A stretch of DNA of 64,000 bases from Taibaiella koreensis (GTDB taxonomy: Bacteria > Bacteroidota > Bacteroidia > Chitinophagales > Chitinophagaceae): the NCBI RefSeq assembly GCF_003545715.1, contig NZ_QVNU01000006.1:1-64000 (forward strand), written 5' to 3'. The notes under the pieces are model-generated. The model was given only the letters and a program-made list of their open reading frames with translations, did not search any database and was not told the DNA's origin. Both the position numbers and the translations under genes were made by a program. Positions 25,029 through 33,469 of this stretch are shown here, one piece after another. How positions within the stretch are numbered: position 1 is the first letter of the stretch; every line of letters starts with the position of its first letter.

Positions 25029-25426
25029 TTGTGTTTTTTTAGTTTGGTTTCTTTTGTTTGAAAAAATTCAGATAGGACAATGGGAACTTTTTTTCCAAAA
25101 AAATTGAGGATCGTTGGTGAAGTGGACGTGAAGAAACAAATAGTCGATAGTATCTGGTTTGGCCGGTGTATTTGCGCAAATACAGTGTAAAGTTGAACAA
25201 TAAAACCCGTTGGAAAGGCATCCCGGCCTTTGTCAAATCATTAAGTAAACCTTACCCGGAAATTAATTCTGAACCCACCCTGCGAGAAATAATATTGCGA
25301 TAATGCAGTGATAACATTGGTGTTCGTTCTTATGGGAGTAGCGCCAAACCAGGTTTTCGCCTGGCCCTGATAAAAAGGGCCATCCTCTGATGAGGACGGC
25401 CCTTACAGCTCTGGAGGTATGCTGGT
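25029..25426. other. Leader/promoter region and terminator between two T9SS genes
   Basis: No gene supported. The palindrome TGTATTTGCGCAAATACA (25167-25184) contains a TATTTGC box on each strand and could be the promoter/operator of the gene starting at 25028, giving a leader of about 140 nt. The stem GGGCCATCCTC / GAGGACGGCCC (25377-25402) is the terminator of the SprB-repeat gene ending at 25427. Confidence 0.55.
25374..25405 (-). terminator. Terminator of the SprB-repeat gene
   Basis: Stem GGGCCATCCTC / GAGGACGGCCC (one internal mismatch) with loop TGAT. It is preceded on the plus strand by AAAAA, which is U-rich when read on the minus strand. It lies 23 bp past the stop at 25427. Confidence 0.85.
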
Positions 25427-28400
25427 TTAATTACGTACAATCCTGGTTTGGTAGCGTACACCGCTATCGTCAAGGATAACCAGGTGGTACATTCCCTGAG
25501 GTATCCCCTGCAGACGCAACGTGTTCTTATTATTCCCTTTTTGCAGCGATATAGTTTGCTGTAACACCTGACGGCCTGTAATATCTATTAAGCGCAGGGT
25601 TACAACTGCATCGCGCAGGGCATCATGCTCTATGGTCAACGTTTCTTTAGCCGGATTAGGATAGCAGCTAAAGCCACGGCTGTCGCCGAATTCGAGCGAC
25701 CGCACTACGGAATAGGTTTGCTTGCCATCCCGGTCTTCCTGAAGCAGGCGGTAGTAGTTCTTGCCGGTCAACGGCGCCTGATCAGTATAAAGGTAATTGA
25801 GCGTTGCATTGCTATTACCATTCTCCGCCAGGGTACCTACATAGCCGATAGCATTATATTGCTTGCCATCGCTGCTACGCTCTATAACGAAGCGCCGGTT
25901 GTTGCGTTCAGAGGCAGTGGACCAGGTTAAAATGGCTTTATCCTGTGCTTTCTCCGCATCGAAGGAGGTCAGCTCTACCGGGAGCGGCGAACTGTTGGCA
26001 TTGTTGGCATGGATGAAGAACTGACTGAAGGAGGGCGTTGCGAAGCTTACCTTCCAGTAATTCATGATAGCATCCCATGTCACGCTCGCGGGCCGGATGA
26101 GACTGGCTATACCACCGCCAAGGGTACCACCGTCGATCTTGGTGATCACCAGCGTATCGATACCAGCCTGGTCGTTGGGCGCCTGGGGCAGCAGAGGATA
26201 GCCATGTGTTCCGGCATAGGCATTATAGGCATCAAAATCACCCTGGCGGAAGTATAAAGTAACCTGCGCAGGACCATTGTTCTGAGGTATTACTTCATAC
26301 CAGCGCGCTACATAAGGCCGGCCGCCAAATACGGGTACGCTGTTCATCACGGTTACCGTAGCCGTAACGGTACCCAGCGATGCTGTAGGCTGCAGCGAGG
26401 CAATGAGGCCACAACTGCCGTTGTAATAAGAAGTAACCGGGCCACTGGTCTGGCTTCCTGTATTGGAAGAGGCCCCGGGCGCAGAAGTACCGGCAAGATC
26501 GGTCTGGGCGGTATTGGGCGACACGACGAGCGCCACTGTATCCTTACCGGTACAACCGATGGCATCGGTAGCGGTAACTATATAGCTTGTCGTTACCATC
26601 GGACTCACCGTCTGAATGGGCCCGTTCAGGTTACCTGGTTGCCAGGTGTAGGTGAAGCCCGGCGTACCACCCGATGCAATCGCCAGCAGGGGGCTTGATG
26701 TACCGGCACATATAGAAGCGCCGGGTGCTGTATTGACCGTGATCTGTGCACTTTGACCTACCGTAGCGGTACCGGTAGTGCTGCAAGTATTCGCATCGCT
26801 GATAGCGCAGGTATAGGTACCGGCGGCAAGACCACTGGCCGTGGCACTAGTACCGCCGCTGGGCGACCAGCTATAGGTGTAAGGCGGTGTTGCGCCGCTC
26901 ACCGTTACCGTGGCCGTACCATTGGTGCCGCCGAAGCAGGATACATCCGTTTTAGAAGTGCTCACGCTGAATGCAGGCGGTGCGTTTACAGTAGCCGAAC
27001 GGGTGAAGAGGCAGTTATTGGCATCTCTGATGGAGCAGGTATAGGTATTGGCTGCAAGAACACTAGCGCTGGCAGCGGTACCGCCGCTGGGCGACCAGCT
27101 ATAGGTATAGCCGCCTGTGCCGCCGCTTATGCTTACCGTTGCGCTGCCGTTAGTGCCGCCGTTACAGGAAACATCCGTCTTGGAGATAGTCCCCGTTATT
27201 GCTGTCGGCTCCGATACGGTAATGGTCCTAGTGGCCGGACAGTTATTGGCATCTTTGATGTTGCAGGTATAGGTACCAACTGTAAGCCCCGATGCCGTAG
27301 CGCCGGTGCCGCCGCTGGGCGACCAGAGATAAGTATAGCCCGGTGTTGCTCCGGCTACAGTTACGGTTGCCGTACCTGTGTTCCCACCGTTGCACAGCAC
27401 ATCTGTTTTTGAAGTGCTCACACTGAAGGCAGGGGGTTCTCCTACCGTAGCAGAACGGATGATAGAACAGTTATTCGCATCTTTAATAGTACAAGTGTAG
27501 GTACCTGCTGCAAGGCCGGTGATCGTAGCAGTAGTGCCGCTGCCGGGCGACCAGCTATAAGTATAAGGACTGGTACCGCCGCTTGGCGTAACCGTAGCTG
27601 TACCATTACCCCCGCCATTGCACGATAAGTCTGTCTTTGAAGTGATGCCTGTCAGTGCAGTAGGTTCCGATACTGTGACCATCCTGGTGGTTTGGCAATT
27701 GTGCGCATCCTTGATCGTGCAGGTATAAGTATTGGCAGTAAGGCCCGTAGCCGTTGCGCTGGTACCACCACTAGGGGCCCAGCTGTAGGTATAAGGATTG
27801 GTGCCGCCGCTTACCGTTACGCTGGCCGAGCCATTGGTACCGGCGTTGCAGAGCACGTCAACCTTGCCCGTAGTGATCGTATAAGCAGAGGGCTGGCCAA
27901 CCGTAGCACTGGCCGACTGGGTACAGCCAATATTATCGGTTACAAGACAGGTATATGTATTTTGTGTTAACCCGGTCGCTGTAGCAGCCGAGCCGCCGCT
28001 GGGCGACCAGCTGTATGTATAAGGCACAACGCCACCGCTAACGGTTACTGTGGCCGTGCCGTCGTTACCGCCATTACAGGCAACATCTGTCTTTGAAGCG
28101 CCAACATTCATATTACTCACCGTTAGCGTTACGACATTAGAGTTAGCCGTGCCGCAGGTTCCGGTCACGATACACTGGTATTGGTAGCCGTTCATCGCAC
28201 CGGTAGCGCCGGTTACAACAAGTGTGGCAGCGGTAGCACCGCTATAAGGTGGTGTATTGCTGACATTGTTAAAACCACCACCGGTATTCACTTTCCATTG
28301 ATAAGTAATGCCGGTACCGGTTGCATTGACACCGAAAGTTGTGTTGGTGCCATTACAGATCGCCTGGTTCACGGGCTGTGAGGTAACCGCGGGTGCGGTA

Positions 28401-29149
28401 CAAGTGGCACAGCTAAAAGTATACGGCAGCGGGAGTGTGAGCGGATTAGCATCGTCAGTGTTCCAGTTGGCGACATTGAAAATAGCGGTCCGGAGAATCG
28501 CCGGAGAATTCGACACAACAGTACCGTTATAAACAGCATTGTTTACCTCAGGAACCACAGCCAAAGAATTACTGGCATTCAGCGCAGCTGGTAAGGTGGA
28601 TGCGCTTGAAGTCTGATCGCATTGCCCTAAGCTGGTTACCCAATTTCCATCCATATTAAGGCCGGTAATCAGGATCGGCGAGGCCAGTGTGCCCTGGAAA
28701 GCGAAGACCTGGTCGCCGGCAGGAGAAAGACTCATATATTGTCCCGGTGTGGAACCCTGTACCTGTACGCCGGTAACGCTGCCCACCGAAGCCGTGAGCG
28801 TAGGGCCCTGGCATTGTATCTTAACCTGCGTACCGCAGGGCAACGCGCTTGAAGTGCTCCATTTGATCACCCCGTCCGAGGCGGAACCGGTACCGACGCC
28901 ACAGGGGTTGAAATTCTGAAAACCGGTATAGCTGCCTCCTGAGCACCAGCCAAAGTCAGTAAAGCTTATCTCTGTAGTGGCGCTGACATTGGTTAGCAGA
29001 ATAAACGAAAATTCATCATTGGCCACTACGCTTGTGTTGTAGCCAACAATTGCGACGTCGCCGGCAGAAAGTGCGGTTTGTGCGGTTGCCCTGGCGCCCG
29101 TAAGCAACACAAGGAACAACGCAATCACGGAAAGGTAAAACTTGTTCAT
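25427..29149 (-). CDS. SprB-repeat surface protein with T9SS type A signal
   Basis: A 1240-residue exported protein. Signal peptide 1-23 (MNKFYLSVIALFLVLLTG). The N-terminal domain is at about 25-245 (GDVAIVGYNTSVVANDEFSFILL ... NVANWNTDDANPL). An Ig-like domain is at about 250-345. Six tandem SprB repeats of about 76 residues lie at about 346-799, each with 'SKTDVxCNGGxxGTATVTVSGG', 'PYTYSWSPSGG' and 'GLxAxTYTCxIxDANNC'. A last PKD-like unit, a beta-rich domain (WYEVIPQNNGPAQVTLYF) shared with the 41577 protein, the LPVELTSFDAEK pre-CTD module and a T9SS domain (FSCYPNPAKETL ... TRIVRN) follow. SprB repeats are known from the gliding adhesin of Flavobacterium, so a surface adhesin role is likely. 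Confidence 0.92.
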   Translation of the reverse strand: MNKFYLSVIALFLVLLTGARATAQTALSAGDVAIVGYNTSVVANDEFSFILLTNVSATTEISFTDFGWCSGGSYTGFQNFNPCGVGTGSASDGVIKWSTSSALPCGTQVKIQCQGPTLTASVGSVTGVQVQGSTPGQYMSLSPAGDQVFAFQGTLASPILITGLNMDGNWVTSLGQCDQTSSASTLPAALNASNSLAVVPEVNNAVYNGTVVSNSPAILRTAIFNVANWNTDDANPLTLPLPYTFSCATCTAPAVTSQPVNQAICNGTNTTFGVNATGTGITYQWKVNTGGGFNNVSNTPPYSGATAATLVVTGATGAMNGYQYQCIVTGTCGTANSNVVTLTVSNMNVGASKTDVACNGGNDGTATVTVSGGVVPYTYSWSPSGGSAATATGLTQNTYTCLVTDNIGCTQSASATVGQPSAYTITTGKVDVLCNAGTNGSASVTVSGGTNPYTYSWAPSGGTSATATGLTANTYTCTIKDAHNCQTTRMVTVSEPTALTGITSKTDLSCNGGGNGTATVTPSGGTSPYTYSWSPGSGTTATITGLAAGTYTCTIKDANNCSIIRSATVGEPPAFSVSTSKTDVLCNGGNTGTATVTVAGATPGYTYLWSPSGGTGATASGLTVGTYTCNIKDANNCPATRTITVSEPTAITGTISKTDVSCNGGTNGSATVSISGGTGGYTYSWSPSGGTAASASVLAANTYTCSIRDANNCLFTRSATVNAPPAFSVSTSKTDVSCFGGTNGTATVTVSGATPPYTYSWSPSGGTSATASGLAAGTYTCAISDANTCSTTGTATVGQSAQITVNTAPGASICAGTSSPLLAIASGGTPGFTYTWQPGNLNGPIQTVSPMVTTSYIVTATDAIGCTGKDTVALVVSPNTAQTDLAGTSAPGASSNTGSQTSGPVTSYYNGSCGLIASLQPTASLGTVTATVTVMNSVPVFGGRPYVARWYEVIPQNNGPAQVTLYFRQGDFDAYNAYAGTHGYPLLPQAPNDQAGIDTLVITKIDGGTLGGGIASLIRPASVTWDAIMNYWKVSFATPSFSQFFIHANNANSSPLPVELTSFDAEKAQDKAILTWSTASERNNRRFVIERSSDGKQYNAIGYVGTLAENGNSNATLNYLYTDQAPLTGKNYYRLLQEDRDGKQTYSVVRSLEFGDSRGFSCYPNPAKETLTIEHDALRDAVVTLRLIDITGRQVLQQTISLQKGNNKNTLRLQGIPQGMYHLVILDDSGVRYQTRIVRN

Positions 29150-29232
29150 AAATTTGGTAATTGGAATTGGTCAATAGAATATTCAATATATTATCAAAAA
29201 CGAGCACACCGCCGTTATCAGGCCATCGTACA

Positions 29233-30156
29233 TCACATAAATGCCATACCACTGCGTATCCCAAAGCCGGCCAATGCGAACCCGGGCAAAAAGCCTTCTT
29301 CTGTAAACACGACGTCGGCCCTGATCACCGTATTATCTTTGCAGGCGATCCTTAGTCCTTTGACTTCATCAACAGTCAATAGGGTACCGGGAGTTGCCTT
29401 GCTACCGCCTTCATCTGCTACAATACTCACATAGCTCAGACCTATCGTCCAGCCATTCAACCGGGCCGGCGCTCCTTTATTCCATGGATTGCAAGCGTTG
29501 ACCAGCCTCTGTACCGCAGCCGCATCCATACTGCTCCATTCGATCCATAGGTCCTGGGGGTTCGGCCGATCGTACCAGGAAGCCTGGGTATCATCCTGCG
29601 TCGCTTCTGTTATTGTGCCCGCTTGCATTTGCTGCAGCAGCTTTCCGCTCAGCTCCATGCCGCTAAAACCCAGCCCTGCAACGATCATTCCAAAAGTGGC
29701 CCCTGGCAGTATCGGCATTTTGCTGCTGAGCAGCATCGGTCCCTCGTCGATCCCGGCGGTCATCCGGTGGACTGTAACCCCGGTTTCTGCAACGCCGTTA
29801 CGGATCATCCAGAAAAGCGGATTCGCCCCCCGGTATTCCGGAAGGGGCGCATAATGAAAATTAATAAAGCCTGACGGTGGTATGCTTAGCACTGATTCCG
29901 GTATTTTCCAGGGGAAGGTTTTTACCCATACTGCATCTGGTCCGGTCTCCCTAACCCATGCTTCAAGGTCGGGGGCAAAAGTTGCCTTTTTGAATAGCCG
30001 CAGGGGAACGCCATATTGGTTGCACATCATATGTACCACAGCCTGAACCTCGCTTTGCCGTGCCGTCATACCGACACCCGCTATGATCTTCATCTGTAGC
30101 AATTGATTCAGTGCCGGTAGTGCCAGGCGATCGTTACAAAGGATCAGCAGCTTCAT
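29233..30156 (-). CDS. Formyltransferase-fold enzyme of the tail-collar operon
   Basis: A 307-residue protein of the methionyl-tRNA formyltransferase / GART-like fold. The catalytic block is NFHYAPLPEYRGANPLFW (Asn-x-His, then L-P-x-Y-R-G) followed by GVTVHRMTAGIDEGPML with its Asp. These match the N-10-formyltetrahydrofolate-binding and catalytic segments of the family, but the usual 'HxSLLPxxRG' Ser is changed to Tyr-Ala-Pro. A diverged C-terminal domain (about 210-307) differs from Fmt. I start at ATG 30156, right after the upstream gene's TGA; ATG 30168 would overlap that gene. It is the last gene of the operon that includes three tail-collar proteins, so sugar or peptide N-formylation of a partner is possible; that is inference. 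Confidence 0.83.
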   Translation of the reverse strand: MKLLILCNDRLALPALNQLLQMKIIAGVGMTARQSEVQAVVHMMCNQYGVPLRLFKKATFAPDLEAWVRETGPDAVWVKTFPWKIPESVLSIPPSGFINFHYAPLPEYRGANPLFWMIRNGVAETGVTVHRMTAGIDEGPMLLSSKMPILPGATFGMIVAGLGFSGMELSGKLLQQMQAGTITEATQDDTQASWYDRPNPQDLWIEWSSMDAAAVQRLVNACNPWNKGAPARLNGWTIGLSYVSIVADEGGSKATPGTLLTVDEVKGLRIACKDNTVIRADVVFTEEGFLPGFALAGFGIRSGMAFM

Positions 30157-30158
30157 GG

Positions 30159-31304
30159 TCAGGTGCATAAATAGTTATTGAACCATCCCGAGGTAATTCC
30201 CTGGGGGCGGTCTTGCAATACTTTCAGATGTTCATCCGGAGCGACAGCAACCTCATCGTGTATCTTAAGCGCCGCTTTTTTATTGCTATCGTTCAGCATT
30301 TCGGCAAAATACAAAGGGCCGTAGGCTGTTTGTGTCTGGGGATGGAAGGTTATAGCACCTCTGGGACTTTCGTAAGACCATCCTTCCTGCAGCATTTCCA
30401 TAACGGCATCCTCTTGCTTACCGGCACCGGCCAGTAGCTGTGCGCAAATGATACCGGCCTCCCAGCCCAACAGATGGAAGACATTGGCGGTTTTACCCTT
30501 TTGCTCTGCGACAAAGTCGATGAATGCTTTATTACTGTCCCGTTCCAGTACCGATGCCCAGGGTATATAGGCATAAAAACGGGCATCCGGCAGCGTATAA
30601 GTAGCCATAGTTTGCTCTTCGGCCATGAAGGCCGAGCAATGAAAAGCCATATCGCCGGGTAATTGCTCGGCAGACAAGCCATTGAGAAACAGAGATGCCA
30701 GGTAAGTGCTGAAGCAAGCGAGCACCGGCGCATTCTGTTCTTCCCGTACAGCCTTTATAAAGGGCTGTACGGAAAATTCAGATTCTTTGTAGTGGCTTAC
30801 GAAATTGTGCACAACAGCGCTACCGCCTTCTTCGGCACCACGAGCGTGCGCATTGGGCCCGCCATAACCACCGTCGTAAAATGAAGTGGCCAGAATAACG
30901 CCTTTCGCACTTTCCGCTGCCTTCCTTCCGGAAAGGTAGTTGGCATGCAAACCCTGGAGCGAAATATGCAAAGCGCGCTTGCCCGGTGCTGCATCGGGAT
31001 AATTCATGCCCGGATCCAGCACGATCAGCGTTTTACCCGCTGCATCAAACAGCGGGTATAAAGAGGCTGCATTGGCCGGAGTAAGGTAGGCAATCACGCA
31101 ATCGGCTTCATCCTGCAGCAACAGTTTTTCCGCCTTGGCGTAGATTACCTTCCTGTCTTCTCCAAAGCCGATGTTTTCGGGAATTGTCTTTATCGCTTCA
31201 AGATTATCGTATTTCAGTCTGCAGCGCAATCCGTCCAGTAAATCGAAACCCATTGCCGGATAATCGGTCGAACGTGGCAATAATATTCCGATCTTCTTTT
31301 CCAT
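30159..31304 (-). CDS. Periplasmic-binding-protein-type-1-like protein without a signal peptide
   Basis: A 381-residue protein with the Leu/Ile/Val-binding (peripla_BP_6-like) fold. It opens MEKKIGILLPRSTDYPAMG, runs through strand motifs such as DCVIAYLTPANAASLYPLFDAAGK and VILATSFYDGGYGG, and ends GITSGWFNNYL. There is no signal peptide or lipobox, so it should stay in the cytoplasm, unlike transport-linked relatives. No ABC permease or ATPase genes are nearby. It sits 26 bp after the third tail-collar gene and abuts the formyltransferase gene, which indicates translational coupling. A ligand-sensing or chaperone role for the operon is a guess. Confidence 0.8.
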   Translation of the reverse strand: MEKKIGILLPRSTDYPAMGFDLLDGLRCRLKYDNLEAIKTIPENIGFGEDRKVIYAKAEKLLLQDEADCVIAYLTPANAASLYPLFDAAGKTLIVLDPGMNYPDAAPGKRALHISLQGLHANYLSGRKAAESAKGVILATSFYDGGYGGPNAHARGAEEGGSAVVHNFVSHYKESEFSVQPFIKAVREEQNAPVLACFSTYLASLFLNGLSAEQLPGDMAFHCSAFMAEEQTMATYTLPDARFYAYIPWASVLERDSNKAFIDFVAEQKGKTANVFHLLGWEAGIICAQLLAGAGKQEDAVMEMLQEGWSYESPRGAITFHPQTQTAYGPLYFAEMLNDSNKKAALKIHDEVAVAPDEHLKVLQDRPQGITSGWFNNYLCT

Positions 31305-31330
31305 AATACTTTATTTTTTCAATTGAAACA

Positions 31331-31867
31331 TTAGCCCCTTGCAGGAAACACACCATACATGCAAATAACATAGTTAAGCCCCAGGTATGGCGGTACGATG
31401 CTATAGGCCTGGTTGTTTCCAATGTTAGACATTTGTACGGCAACGCTATAGGGTTTCATCTGCACGCCACCCGATCCGGAATAACCACTGCCATTGGCCG
31501 CATAGATGCTGCCCCCCGGAGAGGACGTATTGCCCGTGTCGTCATAGCTTGAAGAATGCGCTACGATCTGTAACGGGTGAATGTGCGCCGGCATCTGGTT
31601 TAAACTAAGGGTAACATTTTCGGAGCCGCCCATTTGACCCAGGCTGTACGGAGACAGACCCGGCCCTTGCCCTGCACCCACGACCCTTCTTCCTGAAAGA
31701 TTGGGCAGTCCGAACGTGGTGGTACCATTACCACCGTAAACAGTACCGAGTATAGAAAACAGAGCAGTGTTCTGTGCAATAGGAATAATTTGTCCCTGAC
31801 AGTAAGCCCAGTTTTTGGGGGCGAAATTGCCCGCGAATAAAGTTGTAAATCCGATTACGCCTTCCAT
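31331..31867 (-). CDS. Tail-collar domain protein 3 (MdpB-like)
   Basis: A 178-residue protein of the phage tail-collar / microcystin-dependent (MdpB) group. It starts with the conserved block TLFAGNFAPKNWAYCQGQ, followed by IAQNTALFSILGTVYGGNG and TFGLPNLSGRRVVGAGQG. The middle carries the LSLNQMPAHIHPL helix-His motif. A variable Gly/Ser-rich loop is at about 100-145. The end is the conserved PPYLGLNYVICMYGVFPARG. It has no signal peptide. It is the third of three tandem paralogues (gap of 20 bp to the second). Related phage domains form trimeric receptor-binding tips, but no other phage genes are present. Confidence 0.9.
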   Translation of the reverse strand: MEGVIGFTTLFAGNFAPKNWAYCQGQIIPIAQNTALFSILGTVYGGNGTTTFGLPNLSGRRVVGAGQGPGLSPYSLGQMGGSENVTLSLNQMPAHIHPLQIVAHSSSYDDTGNTSSPGGSIYAANGSGYSGSGGVQMKPYSVAVQMSNIGNNQAYSIVPPYLGLNYVICMYGVFPARG

Positions 31868-31887
31868 TGTTAGTTAATTTTTTAGGG

Positions 31888-32436
31888 TTAATTTCTGCTG
31901 GGGAATATTCCCTCTGTGCAAATAATGTAATTCATCGCCAGGTAAGGAGACAGATTGCTTACGGGTGTGCTACCGCCGGCTATAGGCGTGTTGCTTAGCG
32001 CGGAAGTGGGCGCCAGCTGACCATCGCCGGTCACAGTGGTATACCTGCTGCTAAAATCGGCTGGCACATTACCTGCAGGATTGCTTTGGTTGCCGGAATC
32101 ATTAAATGCACCGGGAGCACCGGTAACAGAGAGTACTACGTGGTTATGCATCGGCAGGTTGGAGGACAGCAAGGTCGTTTGCTCCGTTCCTGCAGCCTGA
32201 CCCAGGATATAATTGGGTTGACCCGGGCCCTGACCGGTGCCTACAGCCGACCTTCCCCTCAGATCGGGAAGAGCAAAGGTAGTAACGCCGTCGCCCCCGT
32301 AGGTTGTGCCCAGCAACGCGTATAAGGCAGTATTGGCAGCGATGCTCTGCAGGGAACCATTACAGAAAGCCCAGCTAAGTGGTGCAAAGTTGCCGGCGAA
32401 TATAGTGACTGTAGCTAAATAAGGATCTACAAACAT
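31888..32436 (-). CDS. Tail-collar domain protein 2 (MdpB-like)
   Basis: A 182-residue paralogue of its neighbours. Conserved blocks: TIFAGNFAPLSWAFCNGS, IAANTALYALLGTTYGGDG, TFALPDLRGRSAVGTGQG, the LSSNLPMHNHVV helix, and the terminal SPYLAMNYIICTEGIFPSRN. It differs from the first and third mainly in the Gly/Thr-rich central loop (about 100-155) and in having Glu instead of Met in the last strand (CTEGIF). No secretion signal is visible. It lies 50 bp after the first paralogue, in the same operon. Confidence 0.9.
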   Translation of the reverse strand: MFVDPYLATVTIFAGNFAPLSWAFCNGSLQSIAANTALYALLGTTYGGDGVTTFALPDLRGRSAVGTGQGPGQPNYILGQAAGTEQTTLLSSNLPMHNHVVLSVTGAPGAFNDSGNQSNPAGNVPADFSSRYTTVTGDGQLAPTSALSNTPIAGGSTPVSNLSPYLAMNYIICTEGIFPSRN

Positions 32437-32486
32437 TTTCCTGATTGATTAATAGTTAGTAAATGGGAATAAGGATCCATCCAGTA

Positions 32487-33026
32487 TTAGTTTCTGGAAG
32501 GGAATATGCCATACATACAGATAATGTAATTGAGCGCCAGGTAAGGCGATTGGTTGTTATAAGGAATGCTGGCCCCTGATACACCTATGGTAGTGTTATA
32601 GGTAGGCGCAGTCATCGTCGCATCGGGCACGCTGTTGCTATAACCGTTGTTAAGCATACCCGGAAAGTTGCCGCCTGGCTCACCGGTAGCACCATTGGTC
32701 GCATTGGCTTGCAGAGCAATGTTAGCGCTTCCGTTGTGGTTGTGCGCAGGAAGGTTGGCAATCATCAGGGTTGTGTTGGCATTACCCGACACCTCTCCCA
32801 AGACATAATTTTCGCCGCCGGCTAATTGACCTGTGCCCAAAGGCATTCTGCCACGAAGATCGGGCAGTCCAAACGTTACCCGGCCATCGCCTCCGTAAGT
32901 TGTTCCCAGCAAGGAGAAGAGGGCTGTGTTCTGGGCGATGGAGAGGAGCTGTCCATAACAATATGCCCAGTTTTTCGGAGAGAAATCGGCAGCCCATGTA
33001 GTGACTACTGCCATAGTACCTTCCAT
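32487..33026 (-). CDS. Tail-collar domain protein 1 (MdpB-like)
   Basis: A 179-residue first gene of the tail-collar operon. Conserved blocks: TTWAADFSPKNWAYCYGQ, IAQNTALFSLLGTTYGGDG, TFGLPDLRGRMPLGTGQL, the MIANLPAHNHNG helix, and the end SPYLALNYIICMYGIFPSRN. The central variable loop is Asn/Gly-rich. The three proteins share the ends and differ in the middle, as expected for a trimeric tip with a variable head. The start at ATG 33026-33024 gives the family's usual N-terminus. It is divergent from the unknown gene at 33470, with a 443-bp region in between. Confidence 0.9.
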   Translation of the reverse strand: MEGTMAVVTTWAADFSPKNWAYCYGQLLSIAQNTALFSLLGTTYGGDGRVTFGLPDLRGRMPLGTGQLAGGENYVLGEVSGNANTTLMIANLPAHNHNGSANIALQANATNGATGEPGGNFPGMLNNGYSNSVPDATMTAPTYNTTIGVSGASIPYNNQSPYLALNYIICMYGIFPSRN

Positions 33027-33469
33027 ATAATGAATCGTTTTGTGGTTAAAAAAAGATGGTTAAATTCAGTTTGGCCGGTGTGCAGTATAAAGTACCAGCT
33101 GTTGCTAATAGAATTACTACAACGACACCCCAAAAATAATCTGCGTTTGCATCAACCATGAGCGCATAATTACCTGATTCCAAAAACAGGTGTTTTCACC
33201 TGGTTATCTAAAACAAGCAATCCGTAATAAGAGTACCCGTACCAGGCTCTTCATCTACGCCCGGCAAGGCTTTGCGGAGAAAAACCATACTTTGCAAAAG
33301 ATAATTGCTGAAAAAACAGGTGTTTTCACGTGTTGTCATACGCCGGAATAAAGCCAATCTTTGCATGCAGAAAGAATAACTTAAGCATAAGATGAAGAAT
33401 GGCCGGGGTTGTTTCCGATTAGCCGTTACTTTGCGCCTCTATTCATTTAACCTTAAAAAATAAATTCTC
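33027..33469. other. Divergent regulatory region with two near-identical hairpins
   Basis: No gene seen. CAGGTG-TTTT-CACCTG (33187-33202) and CAGGTG-TTTT-CACGTG (33317-33332) lie 130 bp apart and share flanking A-runs. They could be binding sites or RNA hairpins. A TTACTTTGC -7-like box (33426-33434) precedes the plus-strand gene at 33470, leaving a leader of about 30 nt. The region separates the tail-collar operon from a signalling operon. Confidence 0.6.

Noticed and set aside
25039-25236. 65-residue minus-strand frame upstream of the LTD-like gene
   Set aside because: It lies in the leader/promoter region, crosses the palindrome at 25167, and shows no family features.
25427-29149. CRISPR-like DNA repeats in the SprB region
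   Set aside because: The repeats stay in one reading frame and encode a known protein repeat.
30159-31304. ABC transporter substrate-binding lipoprotein
   Set aside because: No signal peptide or lipobox and no permease or ATPase genes; it is better described as a cytosolic protein of the same fold.
31331-33026. Prophage or phage tail module
   Set aside because: Only collar-type proteins are present; there is no tail tube, sheath, baseplate, terminase, integrase or lysis gene nearby.
33187-33332. Minimal CRISPR array
   Set aside because: Only two short palindromes 130 bp apart, with no regular spacer length and no cas genes.
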